44,185 bases of DNA from an uncultured Collinsella sp. (GCA_902496335.1 CABVAO010000012.1:1-44185), one strand, 5' to 3'; shown: positions 7,920-16,756, numbered from the stretch's first letter. Numbers and translations are program-made. The notes: generated from the sequence alone by a model not told the origin.

Positions 7920-8714
7920 TTAGGAGAAACTCTCCAGCACGCGACGGAGCTCACGTTGGACGGCGTGGTCACGGTTACAACCCACCACGCGATCGGCCAC
8001 CGCCTTGAGCGCGGGGCGCGCATTTTCCATCGCGCAGCCCGTGCCGACAAAGCGAATGATCTCGTAGTCGTTCATCGAGTCGCCAAACGCCATGACCTCG
8101 TCGCGTTCGACGCCATAGTGCTCCATGAGCTGCTCGATTCCCGAGGCTTTCGACACACCGGGCTGCATGGCATCGATCCATGCGTTTCCAGAAGGCGCAA
8201 AGGTAAAGAGCTGGCCAAGCTCGCGCTGCAGTACGTAGGCACTGTCCATAACGGCACAGTCATCGCAAAAGATACTCGCCTTGATGATATTTACGCTGGG
8301 ATCGGGCAGCTCCCAAATGCGCTCGGCATTGGGAAGGTCCTTATCGACCTCACGCACGAACTTGCACTCGTCATCGAGCAGGAAGGACTTGGTTCGGTCA
8401 AAGAGCGCAAGATGCAGATTGGGAAACGTCCTGACGGCTTGGGCGAGCCTTCGAATCGCCAGGTGGGAATACACCTCACGGTCTACCATCTTACCGTCGG
8501 CGTAGACTTGGGCGCCGTTAGCGGCGACAAAGTCCATCTTGTCGCGAACGGGCGCAAAGAACTCGCACAGGCGATCGTAGCGACGACCTGACGATGCAGC
8601 GAAATGCACGCCATGCTCGTGTAGCGCCAGAATCAGTTCGTAGGTCTCGGGAGGCACCTGGCCGTTTTCGTCAAGCAATGTGCCGTCCATATCGGATGCA
8701 ATCAGTTTAAACAT
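7920..8714 (-). CDS. Cof-type HAD-superfamily phosphatase
   Basis: 264-residue HAD hydrolase with motif I DMDGTLLDENG (residues 8-18), motif II SSGRR, and motif IV GDSMNDYEMI-like sequence (GDSMNDYEIIRF) near 212, plus the Cof-type cap. Substrate unknown. The ribosome binding site AAGGGAG lies about 9 bases before the ATG and is embedded in the 3' arm of a long leader hairpin (8721-8780), suggesting that translation or read-through is controlled. The gene plus its leader is bracketed by inverted copies of a 44-base repeat. Confidence 0.88.
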   Translation of the reverse strand: MFKLIASDMDGTLLDENGQVPPETYELILALHEHGVHFAASSGRRYDRLCEFFAPVRDKMDFVAANGAQVYADGKMVDREVYSHLAIRRLAQAVRTFPNLHLALFDRTKSFLLDDECKFVREVDKDLPNAERIWELPDPSVNIIKASIFCDDCAVMDSAYVLQRELGQLFTFAPSGNAWIDAMQPGVSKASGIEQLMEHYGVERDEVMAFGDSMNDYEIIRFVGTGCAMENARPALKAVADRVVGCNRDHAVQRELRRVLESFS

Positions 8715-8720
8715 AGAAAA

Positions 8721-8780
8721 GCTCCCTTCGGGCTTGTTGGAATCAAACGCGTATCCGATTCCAACGTACCCAAAGGGAGC
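8721..8780 (-). promoter_or_regulatory. Long leader hairpin that includes the ribosome binding site of the HAD gene
   Basis: Arms GCTCCCTT (8721-8728) with AAGGGAGC (8773-8780) and GTTGGAATC (8736-8744) with GATTCCAAC (8757-8765), plus three more pairs inside the 7-base internal loop, leaving a 12-base loop. On the minus strand the 3' arm contains AAGGGAG, the Shine-Dalgarno of the gene starting at 8714, followed by TTTTC. It could sequester the ribosome binding site or act as a terminator/attenuator. Confidence 0.75.
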
Positions 8781-8876
8781 TCAAATAAGACTCCGCGGGC
8801 GTAAACGTTACAAGGACCTGGCAAATAGCTCACGCGCGCCAGAGGCCCCACGGTCGCGACGTCAGGCAGCCCGCCA

Positions 8877-8919
8877 AAGAGTGTCCCCAACGACTAGTCG
8901 TTTGAGAACGTCCCCGATG
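8877..8919. repeat. Right arm of the GGGGAC/GACTAGTC inverted repeat
   Basis: Reverse complement of 7814-7857 with only a handful of mismatches over about 43 bases (shared AACGACTAGTC core and two GGGGAC units). Similarity fades on into GATGACTAGTC, where the TAG that ends adenine deaminase lies. Confidence 0.8.
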
Positions 8920-8920
8920 A

Positions 8921-10741
8921 CTAGTCGGCGTAGGTGAAGGTTGTAACGTCGAACATGCCCTCGGGGCGGATGCGGAGCGTCGGGATGACCGGCAGGGGCA
9001 GGAAGATGATGCCCATGATGGGGTCGAGCGGCGGCTCAATACCCATGGCGCGCGCCTTGACCATAAAGTCGTCGTGCTGCGCAGCAACGTCCTCGGCCGT
9101 GCCTTCGCTCATAAGGCCACCGAGCGCCAGCGGAATACGCGCCACGACCTTGCCGTTGCGCACCAGCACGTGGCCGCCCTGGCCCACGGCCTCGACGGCA
9201 GCCATCATATCAGCCGCGCTGTCGCCCACCACGCACACGTTGTGCGAGTCGTGGCCGATCGTCGAGGCGATGGCACCGCCCGTGATGGTAAAGCCGCGCA
9301 CCCAGCCGCGGCCGATATGCTTGCCGACCAGGCCCAGGCCAGCGGGGCCGTCGCCATCGGCGCCCTCGGCCTGCAGCGACACGCCGCGGCCGTGGCGCTC
9401 GATCAGCATAATGCGGCGCAGGCCCTCGGCACTCTCGGGGCGAGCCATACCCGTGATGGCCTTGCCCGGCACCACGTCGATCACGGCCTCGCCCGGCTTA
9501 AAGGCATAGTCGAACACGTCGAGCGATAGCTTCGGCAGTTTAACGGAAGCGCGCAGCTCATCGGCAAGGGCCGCAACCTCGGCCATCTCGGGTGCAATCT
9601 CGCCCACAAAGGTACCGTCCTGCGCCACCAGAGCACCGGCGGCATAGACACGATGCGGAGCCTTGGCAAACGTCAGGTCATCGAGCAACAGCAGGTCGGC
9701 GCGTTTGCCCGGGGCGATCGCGCCACGGAGCTCATGCGGGTCGCGACAGCCGTGGTCCAGGCCAAATGCCTCAGCCGTGGAAAGGGACGCCATAGAGATG
9801 GCAACCACGGGGTCAATACCGGCCTCGATAGCCACGCGGCAGGCGTTGTCGATCATACCGGTCGAAAGCGCATCGGAGGGAGCACGGTCGTCAGTCGCAA
9901 AACAGCAGCGGCGGGCGCGCGCGGGATTCTCCAGCAGCATCGGGGACAAATTGGCCAGATCGTGGCTGCACGTGCCCTCACGCAGCATCACATACATGCC
10001 GCGGGACAGTTTATCGAGCGCCTCCTCGGGAATCGTCGACTCGTGGTCGGCGATAATACCCGCCGCGGCATAGGCGTTGAGGTCCTTGCCGGCAACGAGC
10101 GGCGCGTGGCCGTCAATCTGCTTGGACGGCGTCTGGTTGGCAGCATCGATGCGAGCGCAAGTCTCGGGGTCGGCCATAAAGACGCCCGGCAGGTTCATCA
10201 TTTCGCCCAGACCAAAGACATCGCCTGGATGCTCGGCAAAAAACGCCTGCATATCGGCAGCAGAAATAACGGCACCGGCCTGCTCGTCGGGCAGCGCGGG
10301 CACGCACGAAGGCATCATGTATTTGATGGAGATGGGTGCGCGGCGGCCGTCCTCAATCATAAAGCGCAGGCCGTCCAGGCCCGCCACATTAGCAATCTCG
10401 TGGCTGTCGGCAATGGCGGTGGTAGTACCGCGCGTCGCGGCCATGCGAGCATACTCGGCGGGACGGATGTTCGAAGACTCGATATGCAGATGCCCGTCAA
10501 TAAAACCGGGAGCGAGATAGCGACCCTGGCAGTCGATGACCTCAGTTGCCTCATAGGTGCCAGCGGCATCGTCGCGACCATCGTAGAGCACGCCGACGAT
10601 CACACCGTCCTTGACGGCAACGCTACCGGGCGCCACGCGCTGGCCATACACGTCGACGATCTGTGCATTGGTAAACAGCGTGTCGACGGGCACGCGCCCC
10701 TCGGCAGCATCGATCACAGACCTCATGACCTCAACGGACAT
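8921..10741 (-). CDS. ade: Adenine deaminase
   Basis: 606-residue metal-dependent amidohydrolase converting adenine to hypoxanthine and ammonia in purine salvage. The metal-binding motif PGFIDGHLHIESSN, the following GTTTAIADSHEIANV, and the C-terminal domain with SHDSHNV-type motif (TIGHDSHNVCVVG) are typical of the bacterial Ade family. I start at 10741, where AAAGGAG lies 7 bases upstream; the reading frame stays open far upstream but codes nothing recognisable there. An intrinsic-terminator-like hairpin sits between the putative promoter and this ribosome binding site. The stop codon lies within an intergenic repeat, so the last residues (YAD) may be repeat-derived. Confidence 0.95.
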   Translation of the reverse strand: MSVEVMRSVIDAAEGRVPVDTLFTNAQIVDVYGQRVAPGSVAVKDGVIVGVLYDGRDDAAGTYEATEVIDCQGRYLAPGFIDGHLHIESSNIRPAEYARMAATRGTTTAIADSHEIANVAGLDGLRFMIEDGRRAPISIKYMMPSCVPALPDEQAGAVISAADMQAFFAEHPGDVFGLGEMMNLPGVFMADPETCARIDAANQTPSKQIDGHAPLVAGKDLNAYAAAGIIADHESTIPEEALDKLSRGMYVMLREGTCSHDLANLSPMLLENPARARRCCFATDDRAPSDALSTGMIDNACRVAIEAGIDPVVAISMASLSTAEAFGLDHGCRDPHELRGAIAPGKRADLLLLDDLTFAKAPHRVYAAGALVAQDGTFVGEIAPEMAEVAALADELRASVKLPKLSLDVFDYAFKPGEAVIDVVPGKAITGMARPESAEGLRRIMLIERHGRGVSLQAEGADGDGPAGLGLVGKHIGRGWVRGFTITGGAIASTIGHDSHNVCVVGDSAADMMAAVEAVGQGGHVLVRNGKVVARIPLALGGLMSEGTAEDVAAQHDDFMVKARAMGIEPPLDPIMGIIFLPLPVIPTLRIRPEGMFDVTTFTYAD

Positions 10742-10761
10742 ACATACTCCTTTAACCGTAG

Positions 10762-10797
10762 AAAAAAGCTGCGGAGCGGACAGGCCTTCACCGCAGC
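10762..10797 (-). terminator. Terminator-like hairpin in the ade leader (possible attenuator)
   Basis: Perfect 7-base stem GCTGCGG / CCGCAGC with a 16-base loop, followed on the minus strand by six T. It ends about 14 bases before the AAAGGAG of ade, so it lies inside the untranslated leader rather than behind a gene. Confidence 0.75.
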
Positions 10798-10809
10798 AAA
10801 CCAATAGCC

Positions 10810-10837
10810 ATTGTATGCCCAAACGATGGGTCAACAA
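10810..10837 (-). promoter_or_regulatory. Putative ade promoter
   Basis: On the minus strand TTGTTG (10837-10832), 16-base spacer, TACAAT (10815-10810). The implied start would give a leader of about 60 bases holding the terminator-like hairpin. Prediction by consensus only. Confidence 0.45.
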
Positions 10838-10967
10838 TACGCCTCTCCGCTTAACGGCACACGCCGCTTGGCGCAATGGGGACTGCCGCTGAGCACCAAT
10901 GACTACTCGACGACTACTAACTGCCGTCCCGACAACAAAAACGCCGATGTTTTGGCAACGACAGCGA

Positions 10968-11066
10968 GCGGGCCGCATTTGAGACAAGGTGACGTGAAAC
11001 GAAAGGGCGCTGACCTTCTGGTCGCGCCCTTGAAGTTAAACGTCAGATTGTCCAAATGCGGCCCGC
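10968..11066. repeat. Compound inverted repeat, 99 bases, with terminator-like core
   Basis: Outer arms GCGGGCCGCATTTG (from 10968) and CAAATGCGGCCCGC (to 11066) continue inward with partial matches to TGACGT/ACGTCA. Inside lies a second hairpin (11003-11031, AAGGGCGC with GCGCCCTT). It may serve as the tyrS terminator, but the long outer stem is more than a terminator needs. Confidence 0.75.
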
Positions 11067-11105
11067 GCAGCGTCGGCCGGTCCGCCGTTCGTTAGAACGG
11101 CGGAA

Positions 11106-12317
11106 CTAAATCAACTTAAAGCCCTTGCGCTTACCCACAGAAAGGGTGTCGCCCAGCTTGAGGGCGCTGGGATCGATGTTGTAGCTCTTGGGAGCCACGG
11201 CCTTGCCGTTGATCTTGACGCCACCGCCGTCGATATCGCGACGAGCCTGGCCGGCGCTCGCCGAAAGGCCCAAGTCCTTGAGCAGGCCGGCGAGGTAGAT
11301 CTGGCCCTCGTCGTTGACGGTCAGCTCGACATGCTTCTCGGGGAAGTCGGCAAGCTGGCCCTCCTTGAACACGCGGTCGAACTCGGCCTGAGCCTCGTCT
11401 CCGGCGCCGGCGCCGTGGTAGGTGTCGCACAGGTCGCGGCCCAGAGCGCGCTTGAGCTCGTAGGGGTCGGCAGAACCATCGGCCAGGGCGGCGTCGATCT
11501 TGTCGACCTCGGCCGGGGTGAGCGAGCTGGCCAGACGATAGTACTTGCCGATCATCTCGTCGGGGATGGACATGGTCTTGCCGAACATATCCTTGGGAGC
11601 GTCGGTCAGGCCGATGTAGTTGCCATAGGACTTGGACATCTTGCGCACGCCATCGGTGCCCTCGAGCAGCGGCATGGTGAGCGCGATCTGCGGCTCCATG
11701 CCCATCTTCTCCATGAGCTCACGGCCAGCGAGCAGGTTGAAGAGCTGATCGGTGCCGCCCATCTCGACGTCGGCCTTGATCTGCACGGAGTCGAAAGCCT
11801 GCATCACGGGATACAGGAACTCATGCAGGGCGATCGGCGTCTGAGACTGGTAGCGCTTGGTAAAGTCGTCGCGCTCGAGGATGCGGGCGACGGTGAACTT
11901 GGAGCACACCTGCAGCAGACCGGCCAGATCCATCGAAAGGATCCAGTCACCGTTGTGCACGATGGTGGTCTTCTCGGGATCCAGGATCTTCATGGCCTGG
12001 CTCACGTAGGTCTCGGCATTGGCCTCGATCTGCTCCTGCGAAAGCTGCGGACGGGTGGAATTCTTGCCCGAAGGGTCGCCAATCAACGCGGTACCGTTGC
12101 CGATGATGAGGGTGACGTTGTGGCCCAGGTCCTGGAACTGACGCATCTTGCGCAGCGGCACGGCGTGGCCCAGGTGCAGGTCGGGGCTGGTGGGGTCGAC
12201 GCCGAGCTTGATGTTGAGGGGCTCGCCCTTCTCAAGCTTCTTGCGAAGGTCGGCCTCGGGAACGATCTGCGCGGCGCCCGAGGTGATGATACGCATTTGC
12301 TCGTCAACAGACAGCAT
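11106..12317 (-). CDS. tyrS: Tyrosyl-tRNA synthetase
   Basis: 403-residue class I aminoacyl-tRNA synthetase that charges tRNA-Tyr. The HIGH-type signature is HLGH at 48-51, the KMSKS loop is intact near 225, and a C-terminal S4-like RNA-binding domain (about 340-403, ending VGKRKGFKLI) is present. The spacing between the two signatures suits the TyrZ-type subgroup; that is a judgement from memory. AAGGAGG precedes the ATG. The 97-base gap to the upstream U32 gene contains a short hairpin (AGCACC...GGTGCT) but is too short for a T-box leader. Confidence 0.96.
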   Translation of the reverse strand: MLSVDEQMRIITSGAAQIVPEADLRKKLEKGEPLNIKLGVDPTSPDLHLGHAVPLRKMRQFQDLGHNVTLIIGNGTALIGDPSGKNSTRPQLSQEQIEANAETYVSQAMKILDPEKTTIVHNGDWILSMDLAGLLQVCSKFTVARILERDDFTKRYQSQTPIALHEFLYPVMQAFDSVQIKADVEMGGTDQLFNLLAGRELMEKMGMEPQIALTMPLLEGTDGVRKMSKSYGNYIGLTDAPKDMFGKTMSIPDEMIGKYYRLASSLTPAEVDKIDAALADGSADPYELKRALGRDLCDTYHGAGAGDEAQAEFDRVFKEGQLADFPEKHVELTVNDEGQIYLAGLLKDLGLSASAGQARRDIDGGGVKINGKAVAPKSYNIDPSALKLGDTLSVGKRKGFKLI

Positions 12318-12413
12318 TGGGTATCCTCCTTTTGCTATAGCACCCTCGCCGAAAACGGCGGTGCTGGAAGTCCATAAACTCTCTTATGATAACAAACTGA
12401 CGCGACGCAGCAC

Positions 12414-14372
12414 CTACGACAGGAAAATCCTCGTCCTGCCGCATGCGTCAATGGCAACTGGCAGACGTGTACCGTCACGCTCGACCAGATAGCGTACCTG
12501 CCGACGACGCAAGCAGTCGCGGCAACGAACCTGTCCCGTCGCATCGGTGGCGCAGACGCCCTCGGCGGTCAGCAGGCAGTGCTCGCACACCATAAGCTCG
12601 GGACGGTCGGCGTCGACCGGACCCAAGACGCCGGGTTCAGCGGCCAGTTCGGCAATACGCTCCGCATCATTGCCGAGCAACTCCGCCGGCAAGCACACCC
12701 GCCCCGCACCGAGTCCGCGCAGCCAGGTAAGCGTGGCCCGATTCGCGCAGAACACCGGCGCCGCCACGTCAAACGTCACGCCCAGCTCGCGAGCGATCAC
12801 CACCTGTCCCAGGTTGCGGCAGACGACGCGCCCGGCACGCTGTATCAGTGAGCGGGTCCAGTCAGCGTCACCCGTGCGGCACACCTCGTCAAGCACCACA
12901 ACGGCGTCGGACAAATCAAGTTCTCCGCGCGGGTCGGCATCCATCAGCTGCCAAGCAAAAACCATGCGAGTGGGAACCGCGCACTCCACCAACTCCGTGG
13001 ACGCACCGCCATCCACCGCAACGCCCTCAAAGGGCAGCACCTCAACGGCACGCGCAACGGGCGCAATCGCATCCGCCTCGGCCCGCATGCGCTCCAACAC
13101 CGCCGCCGTCTGATCCAACACGCCGGCGCTGCGAATCAGGTACACCTCGCAGCCCGTGTCCACCTTACGCTTGCAATGCACGACGACGCGCTCCCCCGCT
13201 GCGGCATCCACCGGGCAGGGCACCTGCGGCCAGCGCTTGGGCACATCGGGACGCGCGTCGACACCCGGATAGAACCGAATCTCGAGCGTGTCACCCGCCG
13301 CCACGGCGGCGTCGAGCTCAACGGTCACCTCTTCGTGGCCCACAGCGACCAAACGCCCCACACGCACGCCCTGGTTAATTGCGCGCTCAAAGCTCATCAG
13401 TTCGGCACCCGAACGCCCTCGCAGGTACGCATCGGTAAACCCACGGTTAAACGACCTTCCCAGCTCGCGCTCAAGCTCTTCCACGGCACCGGGATCCCAC
13501 GCGCCGTCGCACAGCATATCGAGTGCCCGGCGCCACACCCGCACCACGTTGAATACGTAATCGGGGTTCTTCATGCGCCCCTCGATCTTGAGCGACGCCA
13601 CGCCGGCATCTACAAGCTCGGGCAGATGCGCAATACCCAGATAGTCGCGCGGGCACAACAGGCGATCCCCTTCGACGGCGACAACGCTCTGCCCCGCCTC
13701 GTCCACCAGGTCGTACGCCAGACGGCACGGCTGCGTGCAGTCGCCGCGCATCGCCGAGCGCCCACGCCGCAGGGCCGAGAACTCGCACGCCCCCGAATAG
13801 CCGATGCAAATCGCACCGTGGCAGAATACCTCGATGGGCACGCCCGTGGCACATAGCGCCGCAATCTCGTCGACCGTCAGCTCGCGTGCCGTCGTCACGC
13901 GCTCGACCCCCAGCTCATCGGCGGCAAGCCGCACGGCGCCTTCGCTATGAACGCCCGCCTGCGTGGACAGGTGAATCTCGACCCCGGGAATCACCGCGCG
14001 CAGCGCGCAGGCCAGCCCGGCATCGGCGACAATCAGAGCATCGGCGCCCAGCTCCAGTGCATGAGCTCCCAGCGCCACCGCGTCGGACAACTCATCGTCA
14101 AACACGAACACGTTGAGCGTCACGTACACACGCACGCCATGGGCATGCGCCACGGCACAACCGCGCGCAAACTCGTCATCCGTAAAGCCATGGGCGCTCA
14201 CGCGGGCGTTAAAGCCGCCCAACCCCGCATAGATGGCATCGGCACCCGCGGCGATGGCCGCAAGCATCTGGTCGAGCCCGCCCGCCGGCGCCAGCAGCTC
14301 GGGCAGCGCCGCACCGGCAGCATCCAATCCAGTCTCGTATTGTCCGCTCGGCCCTATCGTCCGAATCGCCAT
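12414..14372 (-). CDS. U32 family peptidase-like protein (RlhA/YrrO type)
   Basis: 652-residue protein of the collagenase-like U32 family. The N-terminal TIM-barrel-like part begins ELLAPAGGLDQMLAAIAAGADAIYAG. A cysteine cluster near 184-216 (CHGAIC, SGAC, DCTQPC) is the likely Fe-S site. The C-terminal half includes two CxxC pairs near the end (CEHC and CRDC). Relatives hydroxylate rRNA or tRNA bases from prephenate rather than acting as proteases, so an RNA-modifying role is more likely than proteolysis. The start at 14372 has AAGGAG 7 bases upstream. The gene lies just upstream of tyrS and is divergent from the penicillin-binding protein gene. Confidence 0.9.
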   Translation of the reverse strand: MAIRTIGPSGQYETGLDAAGAALPELLAPAGGLDQMLAAIAAGADAIYAGLGGFNARVSAHGFTDDEFARGCAVAHAHGVRVYVTLNVFVFDDELSDAVALGAHALELGADALIVADAGLACALRAVIPGVEIHLSTQAGVHSEGAVRLAADELGVERVTTARELTVDEIAALCATGVPIEVFCHGAICIGYSGACEFSALRRGRSAMRGDCTQPCRLAYDLVDEAGQSVVAVEGDRLLCPRDYLGIAHLPELVDAGVASLKIEGRMKNPDYVFNVVRVWRRALDMLCDGAWDPGAVEELERELGRSFNRGFTDAYLRGRSGAELMSFERAINQGVRVGRLVAVGHEEVTVELDAAVAAGDTLEIRFYPGVDARPDVPKRWPQVPCPVDAAAGERVVVHCKRKVDTGCEVYLIRSAGVLDQTAAVLERMRAEADAIAPVARAVEVLPFEGVAVDGGASTELVECAVPTRMVFAWQLMDADPRGELDLSDAVVVLDEVCRTGDADWTRSLIQRAGRVVCRNLGQVVIARELGVTFDVAAPVFCANRATLTWLRGLGAGRVCLPAELLGNDAERIAELAAEPGVLGPVDADRPELMVCEHCLLTAEGVCATDATGQVRCRDCLRRRQVRYLVERDGTRLPVAIDACGRTRIFLS

Positions 14373-14534
14373 CGGCAAACTCCTTACCAAGGTATGCATT
14401 CACTCTGAAAAATGCCGTCTTCCAGCATACACGAGGCCTCGCGCGCCCCGTTTGGTTTATCGTGTAATAACTTATGTCCATCCTGCCCCGACGACACATT
14501 CACCGTCCGGCACGACATACCTGGAGGTCAATAT

Positions 14535-16733
14535 ATGGGTCCTCGCCAACGACAGGGACGCAGCCGTTCAAAGACGCATGCTCTGCCCATAATCCTGCTC
14601 TCGTTTTTGGGCTTTTTGCTTATCGCGGGCGTGGCGTTTGGCATCGGCATGGTCGGCAACGTCAACCGTTGGCTGTCCGATCTGCCCGACTACACCGACG
14701 CCAACGCGTATCTGGTGAGCGAGCCCACCGAGATCGTCGACTGCAACGGCAACAAGATCGCAAGCTTCTACACGCAAAACCGCAAGTCCATCACCAAGGA
14801 CGAGGTCTCCCCCTACGTGCTGCAGGGCACCGTTGACGTCGAGGACGAGCGCTTCTACGAGCACGGCGGTATCGACCTGTGGGGTATCGCGCGTGCTGCG
14901 GTGGCAACCCTCGGCGGCGGGCACGAAGGCGCCTCGACTATCACCCAGCAGCTGGTGCGCAACACCATCCTGCAGGAGGAGCAGTTCGATTCGACCATCG
15001 AGCGTAAGGTGCGCGAGGCCTACATCGCCGTAAAGATGGAGGACATGTACTCCAAAGACGAGATCCTCATGATGTACCTCAACACCATCTATTACGGCCA
15101 CGGCGCCTACGGCATCGAGGCCGCAGCCGAGACCTACCTGTCCAAGAGCGCCGCCGACCTCACCCTGAGCGAAGCCGCACTGTTGATCGGCCTTCCCAAC
15201 TCGCCTTCGCAGTACGACCCCACGGTCAATCCCGATCTGGCACTGTCTCGCCGCAACAAGGTCCTCGACAACATGTTGCGCCTGGGCCACATTACGCAGG
15301 AGGAACACGATGCCGCACAGGCCGAGCCCATCACCCTCAACGTGACCGAAATCTCGGGCAGTGGCGTCGACGTATACTCGCAGCCCTACTTTGTCGCCTA
15401 TGTCAAGCAGCTGCTGGAGCAGGAGTTCTCGACCGACGTGCTCTTTAAGGGCGGCCTGACCGTCAAGACCACCATCGACCCCACGATGCAGCAGGTGGCA
15501 GAGAATGCCGTTCGCGAGCAGCTCGACACGCTCTCGCTCGACGGCCTGGACATGGGCATGGTCGTCGTCGATCCCAAGACCGGCTACATCAAGTGCATGG
15601 TGGGCGGCTACGACTACAACGCCGACGAGAACCACGTAAACCATGCCACGGCCAAGCGTCCCGTCGGCTCCACCTTCAAGGCCTTTACGCTGGCAACTGC
15701 CATCCAAAACGGCATGAACCCCAACGTCACCCTCAACTGCAACTCGCCGCTCAAGGCCAAGGGCACCACGACCGAGGTCCAAAACTACGCCAACCATAGC
15801 TATGGCAACATCACGCTTAAGCAGGCGACGGCATACTCCTCCAACACCGGCTACATCCAGGTGGCGGAAGCCGTCGGCAACAGCAAGATCATCTCGCTCG
15901 TCAAAAAGCTCGGCATCGATCCCGCCAAGGACAACATCGAGGACGTTCCCGTCATGACGCTCGGCACTGGCTCGATCTCGCCGCTCGAGATGGCCGCCGC
16001 CTACGCGACGTTTGCCAACGGCGGCTACTATCGTCAGCCGATCGCCATCACCGAGATTGACTCTCGTACCGGTTCGGTGCTGTACCAGCACACGGACAAT
16101 CCCTCACAGGTGCTTACCGAGGGCGAGGCCGCCGCGGTCACCGATGTTCTGTCCGGCGTCATGCAGGGCAGCGGTACAGGTGCTGCTGGCGCCCTGAGCG
16201 TCAACCAGCCCTATGCCGGCAAAACGGGCACCACCGACAACACCACCAACCTGTGGTTCTGCGGCTATACCCCGCAGCTGGCGTGCGCCCTGTGGACCGG
16301 CTATTCCGCAGGTGAGATCCCCATCCAAAAATACGGCACGGACCTGCTGGGCGACAGCACCAACCTGCCTGTCTTTAAGCGGTTTATGAACACCGTTCTG
16401 ACCGGCACCGAGCGCGAGGAGTTTGCGACCGGAACGGCGCCCACCTACAAGAACAACAGCGTCTGGAAGTTCTACGGCACCAACAACACCAAGAAGACGG
16501 AGAACGACGACAAGGACGAGAACGAGGACGAAGAGGAAACCACCACAACGACTACCACGACGACCACGACGACCGAGACCACGGGCGGCGACACCACCGG
16601 CGGCACCGGAACGACCGGTGGCTCGACGGGCGGCTCCACTGGTGGTTCGACCGGCGGCGATGGCGGCACGCCTACGCCCACGCCTACGCCCACTCCCGAC
16701 CCCTCGCCCACGCCTGACGATACGGTCGGCTAG
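14535..16733 (+). CDS. Class A penicillin-binding protein (glycosyltransferase 51 / transpeptidase)
   Basis: 732-residue bifunctional peptidoglycan synthase anchored by one N-terminal membrane helix (about 17-40). The GT51 domain (about 85-260) shows EDERFYEHGG, GASTITQQLVRN and the RKVREAYIAVKME motif. The transpeptidase domain has the acylated serine in GSTFK (S379, K382), SSN (435-437) and KTGT (563-566). It polymerises and cross-links peptidoglycan outside the membrane. The C-terminus is a low-complexity tail: acidic, then a long threonine run, then GGSTGG repeats and TPTPTP. GGAGG lies 8 bases before this ATG; an earlier in-frame ATG at 14412 lacks such a site. A strong terminator follows. 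Confidence 0.95.
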   Translation: MGPRQRQGRSRSKTHALPIILLSFLGFLLIAGVAFGIGMVGNVNRWLSDLPDYTDANAYLVSEPTEIVDCNGNKIASFYTQNRKSITKDEVSPYVLQGTVDVEDERFYEHGGIDLWGIARAAVATLGGGHEGASTITQQLVRNTILQEEQFDSTIERKVREAYIAVKMEDMYSKDEILMMYLNTIYYGHGAYGIEAAAETYLSKSAADLTLSEAALLIGLPNSPSQYDPTVNPDLALSRRNKVLDNMLRLGHITQEEHDAAQAEPITLNVTEISGSGVDVYSQPYFVAYVKQLLEQEFSTDVLFKGGLTVKTTIDPTMQQVAENAVREQLDTLSLDGLDMGMVVVDPKTGYIKCMVGGYDYNADENHVNHATAKRPVGSTFKAFTLATAIQNGMNPNVTLNCNSPLKAKGTTTEVQNYANHSYGNITLKQATAYSSNTGYIQVAEAVGNSKIISLVKKLGIDPAKDNIEDVPVMTLGTGSISPLEMAAAYATFANGGYYRQPIAITEIDSRTGSVLYQHTDNPSQVLTEGEAAAVTDVLSGVMQGSGTGAAGALSVNQPYAGKTGTTDNTTNLWFCGYTPQLACALWTGYSAGEIPIQKYGTDLLGDSTNLPVFKRFMNTVLTGTEREEFATGTAPTYKNNSVWKFYGTNNTKKTENDDKDENEDEEETTTTTTTTTTTTETTGGDTTGGTGTTGGSTGGSTGGSTGGDGGTPTPTPTPTPDPSPTPDDTVG

Positions 16734-16756
16734 AAATTCATCCGGCCATTAGCAAC

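Larger units (their letters stand above)
10742..11105. other. Intergenic region between tyrS and ade
   Basis: No gene. On the minus strand it holds, in order: a 9-base perfect hairpin just after tyrS (CCGCCGTTC-TAAC-GAACGGCGG), the compound inverted repeat 10968-11066, a putative ade promoter (10810-10837) and a terminator-like leader hairpin (10762-10797). No purine riboswitch consensus was recognised. Confidence 0.7.

Noticed and set aside
8988..10987. Longer adenine deaminase starting at 10987
   Set aside because: The added 82 residues run through the promoter and terminator-like leader and have no ribosome binding site; 10741 has an excellent one.
10742..10990. Purine riboswitch upstream of ade
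   Set aside because: I looked for the conserved core of the purine aptamer on the minus strand and did not find it; only a terminator-like hairpin is present.
12318..12413. T-box leader upstream of tyrS
   Set aside because: The gap is only 96 bases, has no T-box sequence, and its hairpin is not followed by T residues.
14568..16091. 507-codon minus-strand ORF opposite the penicillin-binding protein
   Set aside because: Antisense shadow; all PBP motifs are on the plus strand.
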